64,000 nt of DNA from Streptomyces sp. NBRC 109706 (GCF_000974485.1 NZ_BBOM01000010.1:310001-374000), one strand, 5' to 3'. Numbered from the stretch's first letter, positions 40,319 to 49,108 are shown. Numbers and translations are program-made. Notes: generated from the letters alone by a model not told the origin.

Positions 40319-40939
40319 ATGGGGACACGACGGCATCTGGCGGTGGAGCTGGCCAGCACCATCCGGCACGACGGGCATGGCGGCGTGGCCGACGACCTCC
40401 TCGCCCCCGAGGATCTCGACCAATGGGTGGTGGAGCACGCCGAGTTGTTCGACTCCCGGCTCGATATCGGGCGGTTCCGCGCCGACGACGCGCTGCTGGC
40501 CGAGGTGGTGGCGCTGCGCCAGGCGGTGCGCGCCCTCTTCGCCCACGCCGTCCGCCCCGGTCCGGCCAGCCCGGCGGACGCCCATCGGCTGCTTCCCGTC
40601 GACGAGGCCCTGGCCCGGCTCAACGAGGCGGTCGCCAGGGAGCCGCTCACCGCCTGGATCGACTGGCCGGACGGGGCGCCGCCGGTCATGGTCTCGCTCT
40701 CCGCGACGGACGATCAGGGCACCCGCCTCGCCGCGGCGCTCGCCCGGGCCACCATCGCGTTTCTGACCGGCCCCTTCCGGGAGCGGCTGCGTGCCTGCAC
40801 GGCCCCGCGCTGCGTGCGGTACTTCGTGCAGGGCCATGGCCGTCAGGAGTGGTGCAAGCCCAGCTGCGCCGACCGTGTCCGCGCCGCCCGGCACTACCGG
40901 CGGCAGCGCGCCAGAAAGCCGGAGGAGGAGGCGCCATGA
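40319..40939 (+). CDS. CGNR zinc-finger / ABATE-domain putative transcriptional regulator
   Basis: 206 residues from ATG behind GGAAGGGG. Residues 1 to about 150 form the ABATE ligand-binding-like domain found in these proteins. The C-terminal treble-clef zinc finger has C160, C165, C179 and C183, and an Arg-rich tail. The family-naming motif CGNR reads CADR here (183-186), so all zinc ligands and the Arg remain but the Gly-Asn pair is replaced. CGNR proteins are thought to be transcription factors, often next to transporters. This one is divergent from a phosphoesterase/LysE operon across a 14-bp palindrome. Confidence 0.86.
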   Translation: MGTRRHLAVELASTIRHDGHGGVADDLLAPEDLDQWVVEHAELFDSRLDIGRFRADDALLAEVVALRQAVRALFAHAVRPGPASPADAHRLLPVDEALARLNEAVAREPLTAWIDWPDGAPPVMVSLSATDDQGTRLAAALARATIAFLTGPFRERLRACTAPRCVRYFVQGHGRQEWCKPSCADRVRAARHYRRQRARKPEEEAP

Positions 40940-40991
40940 CGGGCCGTCGCACAGCCACGCGATGGTGGGTGGCAGCCCTCCGCGCAGGGGT

Positions 40992-41022
40992 GGCGGCCCT
41001 CACCGCACCGGTGAGAGCCGCC
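40992..41022. terminator. Bidirectional hairpin terminator
   Basis: GGCGGCCCTCACCG pairs with CGGTGAGAGCCGCC (14 positions, one mismatch) around a 3-nt loop, between the convergent CGNR and GH42 genes. Confidence 0.75.
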
Positions 41023-41043
41023 GTCCGAAAGGTGCTGTCCGGA

Positions 41044-43101
41044 TCAGCCGGCGTTCTCCGTCCGGCGCAGCACCGTCACACCGCGCGGCGGGAGCGTGTC
41101 GAACCGCTCGCCGTCGACGGGCGACAGCCGCCCGTCGTCCAGCTCGGCCAACTCGCCCAGCCCGACGGCCTCGTCCGTGCGGTTGATCAGGAACCAGTAG
41201 GCGCTCCCGCCGGTGCCCCGAACAACCAACTCCACCCGCCCCCGCAGGTCCTCTGGCAGTTCGCTCTCCACCCCGGCGCCGGCCAGGAGCCGAGCCAGCA
41301 CGGCGGGCAGCCCCGAGGCCCCGAGCCGGGTGGAGACATAGGCGGCGGAGCCGTGCCCCACCGCTCGGCGGGTGATGGCCGGTCGCCCGGCCTGCGCTCC
41401 GTCCCGGTAGCCGGCCAGCACGGACACCTCGGGGTCCACCACGCTGATCCGGTCGGTCCACAGCGTGCCCGTGCCCCCGTCGTCCAGCCGAACGGACTCG
41501 TCGGGGAGCAGCGGCCCGAACTCCTCGATCCGGATGCCCAGCAGATCGCGCAACGCCCCCGGGTAGCCGCCCAGCCAGGCATGGTCGTTCTCGTCCACCA
41601 CACCGGAGAAGTAGGTGGTGACCAGGTGCCCACCGCGCTCGACGAAGCAGGTCAGCTCCTTGGCCAGCTCCTCCGGCACCACATGCAGCACCGGGGCCAC
41701 CACCAGGTCATAGGCGTCCAGCGCGGCACCCCGGTGGATCACGTCGGCCCGCACGCCAAGCGCGAGGAAGGCCGAGTACCAGTCCAGTGCCTCCTGCCGG
41801 TAGTTCAGCAGGGAGGAGGGGTGCGAGTCCTGCTCGCTGGCCCACCAGGACTCCCAGTCGAACAGGATGGCCGCCCGCGCCGGGCGCCGCTCCGCGCCCA
41901 CCACCTCGGCCAACCGTCCGAGACGGCCGCCCAGTTCGACCACCGAGCGGAACACCTCGGAGTCCGCCCCGGCGTGCGGCACCATCGCCGAGTGGTACTT
42001 CTCGGCGCCGGCCGCCGACTGCCGCCACTGGAAGTAGCAGACGGCGTCCGCGCCGTGCGCCACATGCAGCAGGGAGTCGCGGGCCAGATCCCCGTCCCGC
42101 TTGGCCACGTTCACCGGCTGCCAGTTGACCGCGCTGGTGGAGTGCTCCATGAGGAACCAGGGCCGGCCCCCCGCGATGTTGCCCGTGAGGTTGGCCGAGA
42201 ACGACAGCTCGTCCCGCGCCTGCGGCCCTGGGTGCACATAGTGGTCGTTGGAGACGAAGTCCACCTCGCCGGCCCAGTCGGCGTAGTGCATCCCCTTGGT
42301 CTCGCCCATCACCATGAAGTTGGTGGTCACCGGCACATCCGGGGTGATCCGGCGGAGCAGGTCCCGCTCCGCCCGCAGATAGTCCTTGAGCGCGTCCGAG
42401 GAGAAGCGCTTGAAGTCCAGCTGCTGGGTCGGGTTGGGGTGCGAGGCGGCGAGCCGAGGCGGCAGCACCTCGTCGAAGGAGCCGTAGCGCTGCGACCAGA
42501 ACGCCGTGCCCCAGGCCGTGTTGAGCGCGTCGACCTGGCCGTAGCGGGCGCGCAGCCAGTCCCGGAAGGCGGTGGCCGCGTCCTCGGAGTAGTCGTAGAT
42601 GTTGTGGCAGCCCAACTCGTTGCTGATATGCCAGGCCGTCAACGCCGGATGGTCCTGGTAGCGCTCGGCCATCGCCTCGGCGAGGCGCAGCGCGTGCTCG
42701 CGGAAGACCGGGGAGGTCGGTCGCCAGTGCTGCCTGGCCCCGGGCGAGATGGTCTGCCCCCGCTCGTTGACCGGCAGGATCTCGGGGTGCAGCGTGCTCA
42801 GCCAGGGCGGCGGGGAGGCCGTCGCGGTCGCCAGGTCCACGGCGATACCGCCCGCGTGCAGCAGGTCCATCACCTCGTCCAGCCAGGCGAAGTCCCAGAT
42901 GTCCGGCGCGGGTTGGATCCGAGCCCAGGAGAAGATCGCGAGTGAGACGATGTTCACGCCCGCCTCGCGCATCAGCCGGACGTCCTCCTGCCACACCTCG
43001 CGCGGCCACTGCTCCGGGTTGTAGTCGGCCCCATAGGCGAACCTGGGCGTTGACTCATCGGTCGGCCAGCGCAGCCAGCGCGGCGACGGGTCGCGGGTCA
43101 T
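41044..43101 (-). CDS. GH42 beta-galactosidase
   Basis: 685 residues, no signal peptide, GGAG before the ATG. The GH42 start FAYGADYNPEQWPREVW is followed by a TIM barrel. The acid/base Glu lies in WHISNELGCHNIYDYS and the nucleophile Glu in RPWFLMEHSTSAVNWQPVN. A trimerisation domain and a small C-terminal beta-domain complete the usual length. It hydrolyses beta-galactosides inside the cell after uptake by the upstream ABC importer. It is the last gene of the LacI-regulated operon and follows the binding-protein gene by 71 bp with an intervening hairpin. Confidence 0.95.
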   Translation of the reverse strand: MTRDPSPRWLRWPTDESTPRFAYGADYNPEQWPREVWQEDVRLMREAGVNIVSLAIFSWARIQPAPDIWDFAWLDEVMDLLHAGGIAVDLATATASPPPWLSTLHPEILPVNERGQTISPGARQHWRPTSPVFREHALRLAEAMAERYQDHPALTAWHISNELGCHNIYDYSEDAATAFRDWLRARYGQVDALNTAWGTAFWSQRYGSFDEVLPPRLAASHPNPTQQLDFKRFSSDALKDYLRAERDLLRRITPDVPVTTNFMVMGETKGMHYADWAGEVDFVSNDHYVHPGPQARDELSFSANLTGNIAGGRPWFLMEHSTSAVNWQPVNVAKRDGDLARDSLLHVAHGADAVCYFQWRQSAAGAEKYHSAMVPHAGADSEVFRSVVELGGRLGRLAEVVGAERRPARAAILFDWESWWASEQDSHPSSLLNYRQEALDWYSAFLALGVRADVIHRGAALDAYDLVVAPVLHVVPEELAKELTCFVERGGHLVTTYFSGVVDENDHAWLGGYPGALRDLLGIRIEEFGPLLPDESVRLDDGGTGTLWTDRISVVDPEVSVLAGYRDGAQAGRPAITRRAVGHGSAAYVSTRLGASGLPAVLARLLAGAGVESELPEDLRGRVELVVRGTGGSAYWFLINRTDEAVGLGELAELDDGRLSPVDGERFDTLPPRGVTVLRRTENAG

Positions 43102-43123
43102 CGTGCTCCTCGGAAAAGTCGAA

Positions 43124-43153
43124 CGGCGCGGAGGCGGTGCCGCCCCCGCGCCG
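43124..43153 (-). terminator. Intercistronic hairpin between binding-protein and GH42 genes
   Basis: CGGCGCGG (43124-43131) pairs with CCGCGCCG (43146-43153). Such hairpins after binding-protein genes often stabilise the upstream message or partly terminate transcription, giving more binding protein than enzyme. Confidence 0.5.
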
Positions 43154-43172
43154 TCATCGGGTGCGACCGGGG

Positions 43173-44510
43173 TCAGTCGGTGATGGTGAAGCCCTGGTCC
43201 TCGCCGTAGCGGCGAGAGCTGTCCTGCCAGTCGGCGAGCCCGTCGGCGAGCCGGGTGTTGGACACATAGGCCTGGCCGACGGTGTCGTTGAAGATGGAGT
43301 TGGCGTACACCTGGAACGGCAGGTAGGACCAGTCGTCCGCGACGTTGGCCGCCGAATCGGCGAACACCTCGTTGGCCCGCTGGCCGCCGAAGTAGGGGAA
43401 CTCCGTGGCAAGGAACTCCTCGGAGCCCAGCTCGGCGGTGGTGGCGGGGAAGGCGCCGTTGTCCAGCCTGGTCCCCACGCCGTCGCCCACGTTGGCGTAC
43501 TGCAGGAAGCCGTAGGCCAGTTCCTTTTTGCTGCTGGCGTCCGGGATGGTCAGCGCGCTACCGCCGTTCTCCGCGCTGGCCGGGTTGCCCTCCTCCCACT
43601 GCGGAAGCGGGGCGACGCGCCAGGAGCCGGCGCCGCCGGGCAGGCTCGACTCCAGGTTGGCCGGCATCCAGGCGCCGGTGGCCAGGCTGGCGATGGTGCC
43701 GTCGCCCATCCCCTGGAACCACTCGTCGCTCCAGGAGGTGATCGGGGCCAGCAGGTCCTCGTCCAGCATCTGCTGCCACAGCTCGGTGTAGGCCGCGGTG
43801 CCCTCGTCGGAGAAGTCGATCCCCACCTCGGTGCCGTCCACCTGGTAGGGGCGCCCGCCGGCCTGCCAGATCAGGCTGGTGGCGAAGCCGCCGTCGCCGG
43901 TGTCGTTGGTCATATAGGCGCTGGGATCGGCCTCGTGCAGATCGCGGGCGGCCTGCAGGTACTCGTCCCAGGTGGTGGGCACCTCGATGCCGTGCTCGTC
44001 GAAGAGGTCCTTGTTGTAGTAGAGCGCCATCGGGCCGGAGTCCATCGGCAGGCCGTAGACGCCGTCGTTCGCCTGCACGGCGCTCCAGGGGCCCGGCGAG
44101 AAGGTGTCGCCGAGGTCCTTGGCGCCGAAGCCGGACAGATCGCTGATCGACTCGTTCAACGAGAACTGGCCCATGGCGTAGTACTCGATCTGTGCGACAT
44201 CCGGCACTCCGGAGCCGGCCTGCATGGCGTTCTGCAGCGCGGTGTACTGGTCGTTGGCGGTGCCCGCGTTGACCAGGTTGACCTTCACATTGGGGTATTC
44301 GTCCTCGAAGTCCTCGACGACCTGCCCCAGCGTGGGCTCCCATGCCCACACGGTGATCTCGCCGCCCTCTTCCAGGGCCTGGGTCAGCTCGTCGGCGGAG
44401 GCGCTGCCCCCGCCGGAGCCGCCGTCGTCGGAGCCACAGGCGGTCAGCCCCAGGGCCACGACGGTGGCCAGCCCGACCCCGCGCAGCGCGCGGCGCGTTG
44501 TTTTGGTCAT
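43173..44510 (-). CDS. Sugar-binding lipoprotein of the beta-galactoside ABC importer
   Basis: 445 residues from the ATG (in-frame GTG and TTG lie just upstream). The signal peptide ends in ALGLTACGSD with the lipidated Cys near residue 25. A Gly/Ser linker leads to a family 1 solute-binding fold: ITVWAWEPTLGQVVEDFEDEYPNVKVNLVN, AMQAGSGVPDVAQIEYYAMGQF and GLPMDSGPMALYYNKDLFDEHG. It captures the sugar outside the membrane for the two permeases encoded upstream. The GH42 enzyme downstream argues for galacto-oligosaccharides. The operon has no ATPase, so a shared MsiK-type ATPase is presumably used. Confidence 0.92.
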   Translation of the reverse strand: MTKTTRRALRGVGLATVVALGLTACGSDDGGSGGGSASADELTQALEEGGEITVWAWEPTLGQVVEDFEDEYPNVKVNLVNAGTANDQYTALQNAMQAGSGVPDVAQIEYYAMGQFSLNESISDLSGFGAKDLGDTFSPGPWSAVQANDGVYGLPMDSGPMALYYNKDLFDEHGIEVPTTWDEYLQAARDLHEADPSAYMTNDTGDGGFATSLIWQAGGRPYQVDGTEVGIDFSDEGTAAYTELWQQMLDEDLLAPITSWSDEWFQGMGDGTIASLATGAWMPANLESSLPGGAGSWRVAPLPQWEEGNPASAENGGSALTIPDASSKKELAYGFLQYANVGDGVGTRLDNGAFPATTAELGSEEFLATEFPYFGGQRANEVFADSAANVADDWSYLPFQVYANSIFNDTVGQAYVSNTRLADGLADWQDSSRRYGEDQGFTITD

Positions 44511-44588
44511 CACAGTCAACTCACTTCGCTGTCAGAACTGTTGGAAGGAAAAAGAAGAGACGCAAACAAGGGAGGAAAAGCAGGGGGA

Positions 44589-45527
44589 TCACTCCTTGAC
44601 GCTTCCGGCGGCGAGCCCGGACTGCCAGTAGCGCTGGAGCAGCAGGAAGGCGACGACCAGCGGCAGGATGGTCAGCAGCGAACCGGTGATCACCAGGTGG
44701 AAGATGGCCTCCCCACCGGCGGTGGACGCCTGCGCGTTCCACGCGTTGAGGCCGAGGGTCAGCGGATACCAGTCCGGATCCTTGATCATGATCAGCGGCA
44801 GGAAGTAGTTGTTCCAGGTCGCGACCATGGTGAACAGCAGCACGGTGACGATCCCGGGGGCGAGCATCGGCAGGCTAACCCGGAAGAAGGTCCGCAGTTC
44901 GCTGGCCCCGTCGATCCGCGCGGCCTCCAGCAGCTCGACGGGGATCGCGTCGGCCGCGAAGACCCACATCAGATAGAGGCCGAACGGCGAGATCAGCGAG
45001 GGGATGATCACAGCCCAGGGGGTGTTGGTGAGGCCCATCTCGCTGAACATCAGGAAGGTCGGCACCGCCAGCGCCGTCCCGGGTACCGCCACGGCACCGA
45101 TCACCACGGCGAACACGGCCCGCTTCCCGGGAAACTGGAACTTCGCCAACGCATAGCCGCCCAGCACCGCGAGGAACGTCGCCCCGCCAGCGCCCACCAC
45201 CACATAGAGCAGCGTGTTGAACAGCCAGCGCACAAAGACGCCGTCGTCGTAGGTGAGCGTGTCGGAGATGTTGCTCCACAGCGCGAAGTCCCCGTCGAAC
45301 CACAGGCCGAAGGAGTCGAAGAGCCCGGCCTGGGTCTTGGTGGCGTTGATCGCCAGCCAGACCAGCGGCACCAGCGAGTAGATCAGCACCAGTGCGGTGA
45401 GCACCGTGAGCAGCGGGCTGCGGCGCGGCCGGTTCACGGAGTGCGGACGCCGCGGCCTCCTGGTGCGCAGCCGAGGAGCCGGACGACCGTTCGCGCCCCG
45501 CCCCGTGGTGGTCGTGGTGGCTGCCAT
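44589..45527 (-). CDS. Beta-galactoside ABC importer permease (MalG type)
   Basis: 312 residues: a Thr/Arg-rich N-terminal tail of about 40 residues, then six membrane segments starting at VLTALVLIYSLVPLVWLAINATKT. The EAA loop is VELLEAARIDGASELRTFFRVSLPMLAPG. The end YWQSGLAAGSVKE matches the G-x-K-E terminus of MalG-type permeases. It starts 3 bp after the stop of the first permease gene, so the two are coupled. GGAAG precedes the ATG. Confidence 0.92.
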   Translation of the reverse strand: MAATTTTTGRGANGRPAPRLRTRRPRRPHSVNRPRRSPLLTVLTALVLIYSLVPLVWLAINATKTQAGLFDSFGLWFDGDFALWSNISDTLTYDDGVFVRWLFNTLLYVVVGAGGATFLAVLGGYALAKFQFPGKRAVFAVVIGAVAVPGTALAVPTFLMFSEMGLTNTPWAVIIPSLISPFGLYLMWVFAADAIPVELLEAARIDGASELRTFFRVSLPMLAPGIVTVLLFTMVATWNNYFLPLIMIKDPDWYPLTLGLNAWNAQASTAGGEAIFHLVITGSLLTILPLVVAFLLLQRYWQSGLAAGSVKE

Positions 45528-45530
45528 CGG

Positions 45531-46460
45531 TCACGCTTCCTTTCGCATGCCGCGAAGCTGCACGACGTAGGCGATGACCATGGTGAGCAGGCCCATCAGG
45601 ATCGCCACGGTGGCGGCGTAGTTGTGCTGCTGGCCGGAGAAGGACAGCGAGTAGGTGAACAGGTTGGGCGTGAAGTAGGTGGTGATCGCGTTGGGCGCGA
45701 GGTTCTGCAGGATGCTCGGCTCGTTGAACAGCTGGAAGCTGCCGATGATCGAGAAGATGGTGGCGATCGCCAGGGCGCCACGGATCGCGGGCAGCTTGAT
45801 CGCGGTGATCACCCGCCACTGGCCGGCGCCGTCGATCTCCGCCGCCTCGTAGAGCGAGTGCGGGACCACCCGCAGCGCGGCATAGAAGATCAACATGTTG
45901 TACCCGACGAACTCCCAGGTCACGATGTTGCCGATGGAGGCGAGCACCAGATCAGGCGAGAGCGGGTTGGGCAGCGAGATGCCGAACGCGTCGTTGATGT
46001 TGCCGACCAGACCGAAGCGGTTGCCGTAGATGAACCCCCACATCAGGGTGGCGACCACGGCGGGCACCGCATAGGGCATGAAGATCGCGATCCGGAAGAA
46101 GCTCTTCCCGTAGAGCCGCCCGCTGTCGATGGCCAACGCGACCAGCAGGGCGATCCCCAGCATGATCGGCACCTGGATCAGCAGGAACAGGGTGACCCGG
46201 CCCAGCGCCTCCCAGAACTTCGGATCCTCGAACGCCCGCTGGTAGTTCTCCAGTCCGACGAACGAGGTGCCGCCGACCATCTGCTCGCGGAAAAGGCTCA
46301 GATAGATCGAGTAGGCGATCGGCGCCAGGAAGACCACGACAAAAACGATCATGAAGGGCGCGAGGAATCCCCAACCGACCCAGGAGCGCCGGCTCCGTGC
46401 GGCCTTGGGCGGCGGAGCGGCCGGGCGTCCCGCCACGGAGGGCGGTGACAACGTCGTCAT
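45531..46460 (-). CDS. Beta-galactoside ABC importer permease (MalF type)
   Basis: 309 residues from the second of two nearby ATGs; GAGG is 7 nt from it but only 1 nt from the first (46466). Six membrane segments beginning GFLAPFMIVFVVVFLAPIAYSIYLSLF. The EAA loop is SLYEAAEIDGAGQWRVITAIKLPAIRG. It is the first gene of the four-gene operon, which reads left through the second permease, binding protein and GH42. Two LacI operators lie 27-85 bp upstream. Confidence 0.92.
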   Translation of the reverse strand: MTTLSPPSVAGRPAAPPPKAARSRRSWVGWGFLAPFMIVFVVVFLAPIAYSIYLSLFREQMVGGTSFVGLENYQRAFEDPKFWEALGRVTLFLLIQVPIMLGIALLVALAIDSGRLYGKSFFRIAIFMPYAVPAVVATLMWGFIYGNRFGLVGNINDAFGISLPNPLSPDLVLASIGNIVTWEFVGYNMLIFYAALRVVPHSLYEAAEIDGAGQWRVITAIKLPAIRGALAIATIFSIIGSFQLFNEPSILQNLAPNAITTYFTPNLFTYSLSFSGQQHNYAATVAILMGLLTMVIAYVVQLRGMRKEA

Positions 46461-46486
46461 GGGCATACCTCGCTGGTCGTACCGAA

Positions 46487-46500
46487 TGTTTACGCAAACA
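46487..46500. promoter_or_regulatory. LacI operator (proximal)
   Basis: TGTTTACGCAAACA matches the perfect palindrome at 46532 at 13 of 14 positions. It lies 27 bp upstream of the MalF-type permease start. Confidence 0.75.
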
Positions 46501-46531
46501 CACCATGGCCGAGCGGCTCACCCGCAGTGGG

Positions 46532-46545
46532 TGTTTACGTAAACA
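46532..46545. promoter_or_regulatory. LacI operator (distal, perfect)
   Basis: TGTTTACGTAAACA is a perfect 14-bp palindrome with the central CG typical of LacI-family sites. Its centre is 45 bp from that of the proximal site and it sits 106 bp before the divergent LacI gene, so it may also control that gene. Confidence 0.8.
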
Positions 46546-46651
46546 TTGATTAATGTGATGCTTACACTGCCTGCTGGGGAGCGTCAAGCGCCGGCCCGGT
46601 ACCGGTTCGGTCGGGCGCCCCCGTACATCGGGCACGAAACAGGAGAGCGGC

Positions 46652-47737
46652 GTGGACGAGTTGGGATCTGGCGCGGACGCGGAGGGCGTCTGGGGGCCGG
46701 CCGCCGATCCGGGCGCCCGACGGCCGCTTCGGCAGAAGCGGGTGTCCATGGCGGACGTGGCCCGGCTGGCCGGCGTCTCCTCCCAGACGGTCTCCCGGGT
46801 CTCCAACGGGCACCCCGGTGTGGTGGAGAGCACCCGGCAGCAGGTGCTAGCCGCGATGAAGGAGTTGGGCTATCGACCCAACAGCGCCGCGCGAGCGCTC
46901 AAGAGCGGAGAGTTCCGGACGATAGGCGTCATCCTGTTTACCCTCTCGACCACGGGAAACGTTAGGACCCTGGAGGCCATCGCCAGTTCCGCCGCCGAAC
47001 AGGGCTATGCGATCACGCTGTTGCCGGTGGCCGCACCCACCCAGGACCAGGTGCGCGGGGCCTTCACCCGGCTGGGAGAGCTGGCCGTCGACGCGATCAT
47101 CGTGATCATGGAGGTGCACCTCCTCGACGCCGGAACGGTCACCCTGCCGCCGAACGTCAGCGTGGTGGTGATGGACTCCGACGCGGGCGACCGCTACAGC
47201 GTGGTGGACACCGACCAGGCCGGGGGCGCCAGGGACGCCGTTCAGCACCTGCTGGACCTCGGCCACGAGACGGTCTGGCATGTGACGGGACCGGACGACT
47301 CGTTCTCCGCCCAGCGGAGGACCGACGCCTGGCGGGACACCCTGACCGAGGCCGGCCGGGAGGTGCCGCCACCGCTGCGGGGCGACTGGACGGCGGATTC
47401 CGGCTACCTGGCCGGACTGAAGCTGGCCGAGGAGCCGCGCTGCACCGCCGTGTTCGCCGCCAACGACCAGATGGCGCTCGGCCTGTTGCGCGCCTTCCAT
47501 GAGCGCGGCCGCGCGGTCCCCGGGGAGATCAGCGTGGTCGGCTTCGACGACATCCCGGACTCCGGCTCCTTCACCCCACCCCTGACCACCATCCACCAGG
47601 ACTTCGCCGAGGTGGGCCGGCGGTGCGTGGAGGGTGTGCTCCGACAGTTGCGGACGGACACCATGGAGCGGGGCACAACGCTGGTGCCGACCTGGATGGT
47701 GCCGAGGGCGAGCACCGCACCGCCGCCCGGCCGCTGA
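46652..47737 (+). CDS. LacI-family repressor of the beta-galactoside operon
   Basis: 361 residues from a GTG with AGGAG 6 nt upstream. An unconserved 32-residue leader precedes the HTH (MADVARLAGVSSQTVSRVSNG, about 33-53) and hinge helix ARALKSGEFRTIGVI. The sugar-binding domain follows, with VVDTDQAGGARDAVQHLLDLGH, TAVFAANDQMALGLLRAFHERG and ISVVGFDDIPDSGSFTPPLTTI. It is divergent from the GH42/ABC operon, with two matched palindromes in the spacer, so it very likely represses that operon until a galactoside binds. Confidence 0.93.
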   Translation: MDELGSGADAEGVWGPAADPGARRPLRQKRVSMADVARLAGVSSQTVSRVSNGHPGVVESTRQQVLAAMKELGYRPNSAARALKSGEFRTIGVILFTLSTTGNVRTLEAIASSAAEQGYAITLLPVAAPTQDQVRGAFTRLGELAVDAIIVIMEVHLLDAGTVTLPPNVSVVVMDSDAGDRYSVVDTDQAGGARDAVQHLLDLGHETVWHVTGPDDSFSAQRRTDAWRDTLTEAGREVPPPLRGDWTADSGYLAGLKLAEEPRCTAVFAANDQMALGLLRAFHERGRAVPGEISVVGFDDIPDSGSFTPPLTTIHQDFAEVGRRCVEGVLRQLRTDTMERGTTLVPTWMVPRASTAPPPGR

Positions 47738-47743
47738 CCGCTT

Positions 47744-47762
47744 CGGTCGCGCCTCGCGACCG
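47744..47762. terminator. Nested hairpin terminator after the LacI gene
   Basis: CGGTCGCG and CGCGACCG (8 bp, 3-nt loop) lie inside outer arms GCCGCTGA (47730-47737) and TCAGCGGC (47766-47773), spanning both convergent stop codons. Confidence 0.65.
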
Positions 47763-47765
47763 GGC

Positions 47766-48251
47766 TCAGCGGCCTGTCAACGCCGCCAGCAGATCCTCGG
47801 ACGCGGCCGTCCAGCCGAAGCTGTTCTCCACCAGCGCCACCGTGGAGTCGTGGTGACGGCGGCCCTGCGGCTCGGCGACGCAGTCGGTGAGCACCAGCGG
47901 CCGGTAGTCGCGGAACATCGCGTCCCTGACCGTCGACTCCACGCAGACGCTGGTGGTGCAGCCCGTGACGATCAGGTCGTTGACGCCGAGCCGGCGCAGG
48001 GTGGCGTCCAGGGCCCTGTCGTGGAACCCGCTGAATCGGTTCTTGCGCAGCACGTGATCACCTCCGACCGGTGTCAGCCGATCCACGATCATGGTGTTCC
48101 AGGTGTCGTGGACCAATACCCTGAGCGAGGCGTCAAGCCCCTCCTGGCCGGCCAGGTAGTCGAAGAGCGCGGTGACCAGCTCGCCGCGCGAGCCGAAGTG
48201 CAGATAGAGCCCGCGTCGGGAGACGCCGACCCGCTCGGCGACGGCGGCCAT
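47766..48251 (-). pseudogene. Chimeric ORF: TetR N-terminus joined to isochorismatase-like C-terminus
   Basis: 161 residues whose two halves belong to different families. Residues 1-45 are a TetR helix-turn-helix lacking its first helix (MAAVAERVGVSRRGLYLHFG). Residues from about 46 are the C-terminal part of a cysteine hydrolase/isochorismatase, with VHDTWNTMIVD, a Lys in LRKNRFSGF and the catalytic Cys in VTGCTTSVCVESTVRDA. The missing isochorismatase N-terminus and TetR C-terminus lie on the opposite strand at 48250-48848. The pair is therefore the product of an inversion. The catalytic Asp of the hydrolase is absent, so activity is unlikely. Confidence 0.82.
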
Positions 48252-48494
48252 GGTCAGGGCGGGCAGCCTCGATGTCGGTGGCGGCGATCCCTCGGTGGTC
48301 GGCGCGATCGTCGAGCCGATCGCGCGGGTGCTCGCCGGGGCCAGGGAGGCCCGGATCCCGGTGCTCTACCTCCAACACGGCTACCGTGCCGACCTGGCCG
48401 GTCTCGGCGCCGAGGGAAACAAGAACCGCCTGATCCACGCGGCGGTCGGCCGGTGCCGGCCCCCGACGGCACGGACGAGCGGCGGGTCTGGTCC
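48110..48494. other. Inverted segment with short imperfect inverted repeats at its ends
   Basis: Left end 48110-48121 reads GGGTATTGGTCC on the minus strand; right end 48484-48494 reads GGGTCTGGTCC on the plus strand. Re-inverting the segment between them would rejoin the isochorismatase halves on the minus strand and the TetR halves on the plus strand. In the middle (about 48250) the two N-terminal fragments abut head to head, with no spacer and with both gene starts missing, so a deletion accompanied the inversion. Confidence 0.7.
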
Positions 48495-48848
48495 GCCGAC
48501 GACTCCGTCGCCGCGCTGACCGAGTGGGCCCACCATCTGGCGCGCTACCACCCCCGGGTGCTCGCCGTCGACCAGGCGGTGCAGCAGGTGCGCCGGCAGG
48601 ACGCGGACGCCGGGCGACACCACCGACGCGCCAGCGACGCCCAGCTGGCGAACTGCAGCCGGCTCGCCGAATGGCTCGCGGACGAGGGGCGGCTGGCCGA
48701 GCCCTGGACGGTGGAGACGGGGGCCGACCTGCTCTGGTCACTGGTCTCCAGCGAGGTGATCGCGGGACTGCTCAACGAACGTGGCTGGTCACAGGCGGAG
48801 TTGGGCGATCGGCTCGCGATCCTTTACCGACGGACTCTGACCACCTGA
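48250..48848 (+). pseudogene. Chimeric remnant: isochorismatase-like N-terminus followed by TetR C-terminus
   Basis: The part 48250 to about 48445 encodes an isochorismatase fragment without its start (VRAGSLDVGGGDPSVV, RIPVLYLQHGYRADLAG, GNKNRLIHAAVG). The expected continuation PVPAPDGTDER is one frame over (a 1-bp deletion near 48445-48455). That frame then runs into a TetR C-terminal ligand domain (WSADDSVAALTEWAHHLARYHPRVL to GWSQAELGDRLAILYRR), ending at 48848. No single reading frame joins all parts. It is the reciprocal product of the chimera on the other strand and is probably non-functional. Confidence 0.78.
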
Positions 48849-49108
48849 GAACCACTGTTGACCGAACCGGGCGGGAGGACTCCGCTGGGGCAACGATTGT
48901 CAGTGGCCGCTGATAGACCTGGTCTCACCTCAAGCAACTACGGAGTGTGACCATGTCGACTCATCCCGCGTTCGTCCAGCTGCCCCTTCCCTCCTCTCCC
49001 CCGGCCGGCACGGCACGGTGCCGGGGCCGACGAGCGACACCGCCCTACGGTGAGAGCACAGGTGCGCCCCACGGGCGCCCGCACACCGAGGAAGAGGAGC
49101 AGGCCGGC

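Noticed and set aside
40936..41030. Small plus-strand ORF starting in an ATGA overlap with the CGNR gene
   Set aside because: It runs straight through a terminator-like hairpin into antisense of GH42 and has no recognisable domain.
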